A DNA stretch of 12,999 bases from DASUTW01 sp035513995 (GTDB taxonomy: Bacteria; Actinomycetota; UBA4738; CALAEC01): assembly GCA_035513995.1 (NCBI GenBank), contig DATKBL010000142.1, positions 1 through 12,999 of the forward strand, read 5' to 3'. Shown here piece by piece: positions 7,932 to 12,999 of the stretch. The notes beneath the pieces are model-generated. The model did not search any database and was not told the origin of the DNA. It saw only the letters and a program-made list of their open reading frames with translations. The position numbers and the translations under genes were made by a program. The stretch's first letter is position 1, and each line of letters opens with the position of its first letter.

Positions 7932-9403
7932 CCCATCCCGCTCATCAGCCGGCCGAGGTTGGTGGCGGTGATCTCGTTCCTAGCGAGGTTGCCCACCAGC
8001 GCGCCCTCGTAGAGCACCACGACCCGGTCGGACAGGGTCAGCAGCTCATCGAGGTCGGGTGTTATCAGCGCGATGGCGGTGCCCTCGTCGCGGGCTCTTA
8101 GAAGCCTCTTTCGAACCTCGAGCGCTGTGCGGAGGTCCAGCCCACGGGCGGGGTTGTGGGCGACGATCAGGCGAGGCGATTCCGCGAGCTCACGCCCCAG
8201 CACGAGCTTCTGCTGGTTGCCCCCGCTGAGCAAGGCCGTGCGGGCATGCGGGTCGGCGGGCCGGACGTCGAGCGAGCTCATGATCGTGCGCGTGAAGCGG
8301 TTGACGTCCGAGGGGGAGAGCCGCCGGAGGAACGACGACGCCAGCCTCGGGTGTGACCGAACGATCGCGTTACGGGCGCTCGGCAGGTCGAGCGCGAGGC
8401 CGTCGAGCGCTCGGTCCTCGGGGATGTACGCGGCCTCGACGTCGTCGGGCTCGATCCGCCCTGCGTCGGGTGGCCAGACACCGACGAGGACTAGCGCGAG
8501 CTCTCGCTGCCCGTTCCCCGCCACGCCCGCCACGCCCACGATCTCTCGCGGGTAGATCTCGAGGGAGATGTCGCTCAGGGGCTGGGCGCCGGCCCTGGGC
8601 TCGGTGGAGACTCCCACTAGCCGAACGACCGGCTCGGCTCCTCGCTCGGCTCGAGTCTCGCGCGCGTCTTGGAGGTTGGGAGGGAGTTCGCCGACCATCG
8701 CGACCACGAGGTCTTCCGGGTCGGTATCGGATACCCGTCCGCGCCAGGCGACCCTGCCCCGGCGCATGACCGTCACCCGATCGGCCACGGCCAGGAGCTC
8801 TGGCAGCTTGTGCGTGATGAAGACGATCGCGACCCCATCCGCTTTCAGATCCGACACGATCTGCCGGAGCGCGTCGAACTCAGACACGCCCAGCGCCGCC
8901 GTGGGCTCGTCGAGGATGAGGACCGAGGTGCCCCACGAGAGCGCGATCAGGATCTCCAGTCTCTGTCGCTCACCCATCGACAGGTCTCCCGCGAGCGTCT
9001 CGGGACGCACGTGGAGCTGGAACCGCGTGGAGAGCTCCTGCAGCCGCGACGCCGCGGATCCGCGGTCGATGAGGAAGCCGCCCGTCGGCTGCCCGAGGAG
9101 CATGTTCTCAGCGCACGTGAGCTCGTCCACCAGGCTGAAGTGCTGCTGGACGAAGCCGATCCCCGCTCGCGCGGCGTCCTTCCGACTCCTGAGCCGCTCG
9201 CTCCGTCCCCGGAGCGTCACCTGACCCTCGTCGGGCTGGAGGAGCCCGGCCAGGATCTTCATCGCGGTCGTCTTGCCCGCGCCGTTCTCACCGAAGAGTG
9301 CGTGGACCTCGCCCGGCGCGACGTCGAACCAGACGTCGTCCACGGCGCGCAGGGAACCGAAGCTCTTGGAGACCCCCGCCAGTCCGGCGATCGGCTCCGT
9401 CAT
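7928..9403 (-). CDS. ABC transporter ATP-binding protein, two fused nucleotide-binding domains (YufO/RbsA-like)
   Basis: A 491-residue cytoplasmic ATPase made of two tandem ABC domains that energises the two permeases. Domain 1 is fully canonical: Walker A GENGAGKTT at 38-46, Q-loop near 86, signature LSMGERQ at 141-147, Walker B VLILDEP at 161-167 and switch His198. Domain 2 has a degenerate Walker A at 293-300 (GVAGNGQR, no lysine), a good signature LSGGNQQ at 392-398, and a Walker B ending AHNP (415-418) without the catalytic glutamate. This asymmetry is normal for sugar/nucleoside double-domain ATPases, where only one site hydrolyses ATP well. ATG 9403 is 19 bases after the binding-protein stop and lacks a strong Shine-Dalgarno, suggesting reinitiation after the upstream gene. 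Its stop overlaps the first permease start by four bases. Confidence 0.95.
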   Translation of the reverse strand: MTEPIAGLAGVSKSFGSLRAVDDVWFDVAPGEVHALFGENGAGKTTAMKILAGLLQPDEGQVTLRGRSERLRSRKDAARAGIGFVQQHFSLVDELTCAENMLLGQPTGGFLIDRGSAASRLQELSTRFQLHVRPETLAGDLSMGERQRLEILIALSWGTSVLILDEPTAALGVSEFDALRQIVSDLKADGVAIVFITHKLPELLAVADRVTVMRRGRVAWRGRVSDTDPEDLVVAMVGELPPNLQDARETRAERGAEPVVRLVGVSTEPRAGAQPLSDISLEIYPREIVGVAGVAGNGQRELALVLVGVWPPDAGRIEPDDVEAAYIPEDRALDGLALDLPSARNAIVRSHPRLASSFLRRLSPSDVNRFTRTIMSSLDVRPADPHARTALLSGGNQQKLVLGRELAESPRLIVAHNPARGLDLRTALEVRKRLLRARDEGTAIALITPDLDELLTLSDRVVVLYEGALVGNLARNEITATNLGRLMSGMG

Positions 9404-9422
9404 CAGCTACCGCCGGTCGGCC

Positions 9423-10469
9423 CTATGGCAGGCCCGGGTGCACCGTGCTCTCGGGGAGATCGATCTCGTCGTTGCTCATCGCATCGATCATCTCCCAGAA
9501 ACCGTCCTGGAGCTCTTGGGGGACCTTCTCGGCAGCGGGACCCTCGAACGCGATCGCCGAGAGTCCGTCGTTCTGGAATGCAGCGCTGTACTCACTCGCC
9601 TCGAAAGTCCCCTGGGACACCTGATCGACCAGGTCGGTGAGGAAGGTACGCCAGTCGATCACGGTGCTGGCCACGACGGAGTTCGGCGCGATCTCGCTCT
9701 GATCCGCGACGGTGCCCAGACAGATGAGGTCCTGCTCCTCGCAGAAGGCGAACGCCCCCAGCGAGGAGTCGGTCCCGCCGCTCTCGAAGATGACGTCCGC
9801 TCCCTGGTCCGCGAGGCTCTGAGCGACCTCACGTCCCCTCTGCTGGTCGAAGAAGTCGCCCGAAAAAGCCTCGATGACCTCGATGCCGGGGACGGCGTCC
9901 TCGGCCCCGACGCGGCAGCCCTCGTTCGTCTCCGTGTTGTAGGGGACCTGGTCGGCGCCGGCGACCCCGAGCACCCCGTTCTCGGAGAGCTGGGCCCCCA
10001 GCCAGCACATCGTGTAGCCCATCTGGAGGTAGCTGTACGTGTAGATCAGCATGTTCTCGTCGGGCGGGTCCCCGCTGTCGGCGGCCAGCGCGAACGGGAT
10101 GTCGGGAAACTGGGGCGCGAGCTCCCGGATGACGGGCTCGTGGCTGAAGCTGTGGGCGATGATGACGTCATACCCGCCGTCGATGAACTGGCGGATGACC
10201 GGCTCGGCCTCGGTAGGGTCGAAGACCGCGCTGCTCACCTGCACCTCGACCCCCGTCTCCTCTCCGAACGCCTCCGCCTCCTGGGCCATTCGATAGCTCC
10301 AGTGGTGATCGTCGGCGGTGGTGGGGAGGGCGAGCCCTAGCCGGAACCCTTCGAGGGCATCGGGTTGATCGGGTGCGGGATCTTCCGGCGTGTCCCCGTT
10401 CCCGCACCCCGTGGCCAGCAGGGCGAGAGCGGAGAGCATGACCAGACCGCTCCTCATCCTCACGTGCAT
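9423..10469 (-). CDS. BMP-family (Med/PnrA-like) substrate-binding lipoprotein of an ABC importer
   Basis: A 348-residue extracytoplasmic solute-binding protein. It begins with a lipoprotein signal peptide (basic residues, then VMLSALALLATGC), with the lipobox cysteine at residue 22, followed by an acidic, proline-rich linker and a periplasmic-binding fold typed as basic membrane protein (BMP). BMP proteins of known function in other bacteria bind purine or other nucleosides; some relatives bind other small cyclic compounds, so the ligand here is open. Visible family features include the HHWSYRMAQEAEAF helix after strand 1, GYDVIIAHSF, and FESGGTDSSLGAFAFC near the hinge. ATG 10469 follows GAGAGGGGGG with a short spacer; an in-frame ATG four codons later lacks proper spacing. 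It is the first gene of the five-gene minus run and probably sets its transcription. Confidence 0.94.
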   Translation of the reverse strand: MHVRMRSGLVMLSALALLATGCGNGDTPEDPAPDQPDALEGFRLGLALPTTADDHHWSYRMAQEAEAFGEETGVEVQVSSAVFDPTEAEPVIRQFIDGGYDVIIAHSFSHEPVIRELAPQFPDIPFALAADSGDPPDENMLIYTYSYLQMGYTMCWLGAQLSENGVLGVAGADQVPYNTETNEGCRVGAEDAVPGIEVIEAFSGDFFDQQRGREVAQSLADQGADVIFESGGTDSSLGAFAFCEEQDLICLGTVADQSEIAPNSVVASTVIDWRTFLTDLVDQVSQGTFEASEYSAAFQNDGLSAIAFEGPAAEKVPQELQDGFWEMIDAMSNDEIDLPESTVHPGLP

Positions 10470-10491
10470 CGAGCCCCCCTCTCACGATCTA

Positions 10492-10521
10492 TTGCCCGAC
10501 ATCCAAAGCCAGACTATAGTC
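10492..10521. promoter_or_regulatory. Predicted divergent promoter, -10 inside the palindrome GACTATAGTC
   Basis: On the plus strand, TTGCCC (10492-10497) and TATAGT (10515-10520) are separated by exactly 17 bases, a good sigma70-type promoter with +1 near 10527 and a leader of about 57 bases to the hydrolase gene. The -10 lies inside the perfect palindrome GACTATAGTC (10512-10521). The same hexamer therefore reads as TATAGT on the minus strand (10518-10513), with +1 near 10506, about 37 bases before the binding-protein start. The minus-strand -35 is poor (TGGCGC). The palindrome extends imperfectly outward (GCC on the left, GGC on the right, one mismatched pair), so it could instead or additionally be an operator that would control both directions. 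Confidence 0.6.
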
Positions 10522-10534
10522 GGGCGGTCGAGAG

Positions 10535-10555
10535 GGCGCCAGGCGCCAGGGCGCA
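10535..10555 (+). repeat. Three tandem 7-bp repeats in the 5' leader of the isochorismatase-family gene
   Basis: GGCGCCA is repeated head to tail at 10535-10541 and 10542-10548, followed by the variant GGGCGCA at 10549-10555. The array begins about eight bases downstream of the predicted +1 and ends 15 bases before the Shine-Dalgarno. Each GGCGCC core is itself palindromic. It may be an operator or a simple GC-rich slippage repeat; sequence alone does not decide. Confidence 0.45.
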
Positions 10556-10570
10556 GGTGGCCCTCGAACC

Positions 10571-10580
10571 GGAGGTGATC
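10571..10580 (+). promoter_or_regulatory. Strong Shine-Dalgarno that fixes the start of the isochorismatase-family gene
   Basis: GGAGGTGATC is an extended perfect complement of the 16S rRNA 3' end. It ends three bases before GTG 10584 (about six bases from the GGAGGT core), deciding this start over longer open-frame alternatives that begin before the predicted transcript start. Confidence 0.8.
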
Positions 10581-10583
10581 TCA

Positions 10584-11222
10584 GTGGGTGCACCCGTCCC
10601 GCGTCGCGCGGCGGTGCTGGTCATCGACATGCACAGGGGCTCCATCGACCCTCCCGGCACGGTCTTCGTCCCGGCCGGCCGAGGCATCATCCCCGCCCTG
10701 GCCGGCTTCCTCGACGAAGCGAGGGGGCTCGGCGTGCCGGTCATCTACGTCGTGCATCAGATACGGCCCGACGGCTCAGACGCCGCCAACCCGTTCTGGA
10801 GCGAGGCGGAGTCGGTGGGGGATCTGTATCCGAACGTGGCCGAGCAGGTCGTGGGCAGCCGATGGACCGACCTGGCCGACGGGCTCGAGCCCGCCCAGGG
10901 GGACTTTGTGCTCCACAAGAAGCGCTACGGGGCCTTCTCCGGGAACGATCTGGCCTTCCTGCTGAAGAACCTCGGTGTCGAGACCCTGATCCTCACGGGC
11001 GTGGAGACGGAGATCTGCATCCTGGCCACCGCGTTTCACGCCTTCAACGAGGACTATCGGGTCATCGTCGCCTCCGATGCCACCGCCGGTCTGGATCCCG
11101 AGTGTGAGGCGGCGGCCCTCCGCATCATCGGCCGCGAGGTGGGGTGGGTGATGACCACCGACGAGATCCTCGGAGCCCTCGAGAGCACGACCGAGGCCTC
11201 CCTCCGCTCGGGGAGCCGATGA
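10584..11222 (+). CDS. Isochorismatase-family cysteine hydrolase (amide/carbamoyl hydrolase)
   Basis: A 212-residue single-domain alpha/beta hydrolase of the cysteine-hydrolase (isochorismatase-like) family. The catalytic triad is Asp15 (VLVIDMHRG), Lys112 (HKKRYGAF) and Cys145 (LTGVETEIC), in the expected order and spacing; the usual cis-peptide region GVET precedes the cysteine. A complete Cys makes it an amidase/carbamoylase rather than a true isochorismatase. Characterised relatives include N-carbamoylsarcosine amidohydrolase, maleamate and ureidoacrylate amidohydrolases and nicotinamidase; I cannot choose between them. It is translated from GTG 10584 after a perfect Shine-Dalgarno. Its TGA overlaps the ATG of the aminotransferase gene (ATGA), so the two are coupled. 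It is divergent from the importer, which suggests it works on an imported or derived amide. Confidence 0.92.
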   Translation: MGAPVPRRAAVLVIDMHRGSIDPPGTVFVPAGRGIIPALAGFLDEARGLGVPVIYVVHQIRPDGSDAANPFWSEAESVGDLYPNVAEQVVGSRWTDLADGLEPAQGDFVLHKKRYGAFSGNDLAFLLKNLGVETLILTGVETEICILATAFHAFNEDYRVIVASDATAGLDPECEAAALRIIGREVGWVMTTDEILGALESTTEASLRSGSR

Positions 11223-12655
11223 CGGGCATCCGGGAGCCGCTGACCGGCGTCGACTGGGACCTCGTCCGACGGTGGGACGAGGAGTACTACGCTCACGTCT
11301 TCGTGACCCCCGAGGAGTACCAGCACCGCGCAGTCGCGCGCACCGATGGAGACCATCTCGAGCTGGCCGATGGGACCCGGCTGCTCGACTTCACCAGCGG
11401 GCTCCTCTGCGTCAACGCCGGGCAGCGGAACGAGCGGATCGCTTCGGCCATCGCGGAGGCGCTCGAGCGCTACGGCTTCGTGTGGGAAGGGTATGCGACC
11501 GACTACCGCGCGAGGGCAGCCAAGCTGATCGTCGAGGATCTCCTCGGACCCGACGACTGGGCGGGGAGGATCCGGTTCACTTCCTCGGGGTCCGAGGCGG
11601 TGGAGCTGGCGCTCCTCGTGGCGAAGCTCGCTACGGGCCGTCCCAACGTGATCTCGCGGGACTTCGCCTACCACGGGTGGACGCACGGCGCCCTCTCGCT
11701 CATGGGCCTGCCCGGATCGCGTGGGATCCTCGCCTCCCCCACGGAGGCGCAAGACATTCGCCGTCCCCCCGGGATCCCGATGCCCGGCGTCCACTTCGCT
11801 CCGGCGCCCTACTGCTCCCGGTGCCCGATCGGCCACACGTACCCCGCCTGCAAGCGAGGTGGAGAGACTCTGGCGTGCATCGAGGCGACCGAGCATGTCA
11901 TCCGGACGGTCGGGGCCGACTCGATCGCCGCTGTGGTGGCTGAGCCCATCTTCGGGGTGGGGATGTTCCACCCGCCCGCGGAGTACTGGGGTCAGCTGCG
12001 GGAGATCACGCGCCGGCACGGCATCCTGCTGATCGCCGACGAGGTGATGACGGGATTCGGCAGGACGGGGCGCTGGTTCGCGTACCAGCACCACGTGGAC
12101 GCCGCTCCGGACCTTATGACGATAGGGAAGGGGATGGTCTCGGCGGCGCTCCCGGCCGGCGGCCTGGTGATCGGCCGAGAGGTCGCGAGGATGATGGACG
12201 CGTACCGCTGGGAGACCGTCAGCACGTTCTCCGGGCACCCCGTCGTGATGGCGGCCGTGGTCGCCAACATCGAGTGGATGATCGAGGAACGGATACCCGA
12301 GCGGGCCGAGGAGCTGGGGCGGCACCTCGGGACGGGCCTCGGGGGGCTGGCGGAAAGGCATCCGAGCGTGTCGGATGTCCAGGGCGCCGGCATGCTGTGG
12401 GCGGTGGAGCTGGTGCGTCCCGACGGGAGTGGCGTGAGGTTCGTCGAGGCCGACCGCCACGCCATCCCTGCTGGCTCGGGCTTCTCGCCCTCGCTGTTCG
12501 TGGCGGAGGAGTGCGCGAAGCGAGGTGTGGCCTTGGCCACCGCCCCGCCCAACACGCTCCGCATCGGCCCCTCGCTGGCGACGAGCCCCGAGGTCCTCGA
12601 TTCGGGGATCCAGGTCCTCGACGCAGCGCTCACCGAGCTGGACGGGCGGGTCTGA
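11219..12655 (+). CDS. Class III PLP-dependent aminotransferase
   Basis: A 478-residue fold-type I aminotransferase of the class III (omega-amino acid/GABA/beta-alanine) family. Landmarks are SSGSEAVE with phosphate-binding G124-S125-E126, the PLP-pyridine aspartate D274 in IADEVMTGFGRTG, and the Schiff-base lysine K304 in TIGKGMVSAALPAGG. The C-terminal small domain carries the usual GxGMLWAVEL segment. A CxxCx8C patch, C199, C202 and C211, lies in the substrate loop region; similar PYCxRCP loops occur in several class III aminotransferases. ATG 11219 overlaps the hydrolase stop by four bases. In context it would remove the amino group from an omega- or beta-amino acid released by the upstream hydrolases, giving a semialdehyde; that role is inference. 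Confidence 0.94.
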   Translation: MTGIREPLTGVDWDLVRRWDEEYYAHVFVTPEEYQHRAVARTDGDHLELADGTRLLDFTSGLLCVNAGQRNERIASAIAEALERYGFVWEGYATDYRARAAKLIVEDLLGPDDWAGRIRFTSSGSEAVELALLVAKLATGRPNVISRDFAYHGWTHGALSLMGLPGSRGILASPTEAQDIRRPPGIPMPGVHFAPAPYCSRCPIGHTYPACKRGGETLACIEATEHVIRTVGADSIAAVVAEPIFGVGMFHPPAEYWGQLREITRRHGILLIADEVMTGFGRTGRWFAYQHHVDAAPDLMTIGKGMVSAALPAGGLVIGREVARMMDAYRWETVSTFSGHPVVMAAVVANIEWMIEERIPERAEELGRHLGTGLGGLAERHPSVSDVQGAGMLWAVELVRPDGSGVRFVEADRHAIPAGSGFSPSLFVAEECAKRGVALATAPPNTLRIGPSLATSPEVLDSGIQVLDAALTELDGRV

Positions 12656-12703
12656 GCGCGGCCGGCTGCCCGTGGGACGCGTGGGGCCCGTGAATAGACA
12701 CCC

Positions 12704-12717
12704 TATACTCGCCGCCG
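12704..12717 (+). promoter_or_regulatory. Predicted promoter of the thioesterase gene with near-leaderless start
   Basis: TATACT at 12704-12709 is a good -10 in GC-rich surroundings and places +1 near 12716, only two bases before ATG 12718. No Shine-Dalgarno precedes the ATG, consistent with a leaderless transcript. No convincing -35 is visible 15-19 bases upstream. The gap 12656-12717 after the aminotransferase shows no clear terminator hairpin with a U-tract. Confidence 0.5.
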
Positions 12718-12999
12718 ATGAGTGAGCCCGCGTCGATCGTTGTGCGCCGGCGCGTCGAGTGGGCCGACACCGACGCCAGCGGGAAGTACCATAACACCGC
12801 CGCGTTCCGGCTCGTTGAGCAGGCCGAGACGCGCCTGCTCAACGCGCTCGGCATCGCCGACGAGATCTACGGCCGGCTCCCGCGCGTCCACATGAGCGTG
12901 GATCTCACGGAGTCGCTCCGCTTCAACGACCTCGTCGAGGTCGAGCTCCGTGTCGAGGCTCTCGGCTCGACCTCGCTGACCTACGGCTTCGACATCCGG
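12718..12999 (+). CDS. 4HBT-type acyl-CoA thioesterase, partial at the right window edge
   Basis: The first 94 codons of a hotdog-fold thioesterase of the 4-hydroxybenzoyl-CoA thioesterase family. The N-terminal signature VEWADTDASGKYHN at 13-26 contains the catalytic aspartate position and the conserved HN that starts the central helix; VEQAETRLLNALGI continues that helix. The strand LTESLRFNDLVEVELRV at about 64-80 matches the family's central sheet. Usual length is 130-150 residues, so about one third lies beyond the edge. The reaction would be hydrolysis of an aromatic or short acyl-CoA; substrate unknown. It has its own predicted promoter 62 bases after the aminotransferase, so it may be independent of the catabolic genes. 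Confidence 0.88.
   Translation, partial: MSEPASIVVRRRVEWADTDASGKYHNTAAFRLVEQAETRLLNALGIADEIYGRLPRVHMSVDLTESLRFNDLVEVELRVEALGSTSLTYGFDIR

Noticed and set aside
9660..11060. Long open frames antisense to the lipoprotein and hydrolase genes
   Set aside because: These are composition shadows; the opposite strands carry complete families with signal peptide, catalytic residues and ribosome-binding sites.

Overview
This 13 kb window of very GC-rich bacterial DNA holds ten protein-coding genes packed with short gaps or 1-4 base overlaps. Two genes run off the ends. I see no rRNA, tRNA, insertion sequence, CRISPR array or transcriptional regulator gene. Strong GC bias at third codon positions, GTG starts in overlap junctions, an acidic lipoprotein linker and what look like leaderless starts suit an uncultured actinobacterium or a similar high-GC, aerobic-type heterotroph. 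The taxonomy is inference; no marker gene is present.

Layout. (1) 1-2164, minus strand: small 2Fe-2S and medium FAD subunits of a molybdenum hydroxylase (xanthine dehydrogenase/CO dehydrogenase superfamily), then an MFS transporter cut by the left edge. (2) 2265-4616, plus strand: the large molybdopterin subunit of the same enzyme, divergent from the other two subunits. (3) 10469-4634, minus strand: a five-gene run with a BMP-family (Med/PnrA-like) substrate-binding lipoprotein, a double-domain ABC ATPase, two permeases and a nitrilase-superfamily hydrolase. It converges on the large-subunit gene with only 17 bases between stops. (4) 10584-12655, plus strand: an isochorismatase-family cysteine hydrolase overlapping a class III PLP aminotransferase, divergent from the transporter run. 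(5) 12718-end, plus strand: the start of a 4HBT-type thioesterase.

How the genes may work together (inference). A nucleoside/purine-type ABC importer, an N-heterocycle-type Mo hydroxylase, two amide/carbamoyl hydrolases of unrelated folds and an omega-type aminotransferase together look like an uptake and catabolic island for a nitrogen heterocycle or its amide, ureido or carbamoyl products. The ring-opening cyclic amidohydrolase such a route would usually need is not in the window, so the substrate stays open.

The most notable non-coding features are the two divergent intergenic regions. In each, -10 hexamers for the two opposite strands overlap almost completely (AGTATAAT at 2251-2258 and the palindrome GACTATAGTC at 10512-10521), so each may be a symmetric bidirectional promoter. 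The plus-strand -10 at 2253-2258 places the transcription start exactly on an in-frame GTG, suggesting a leaderless large-subunit mRNA.
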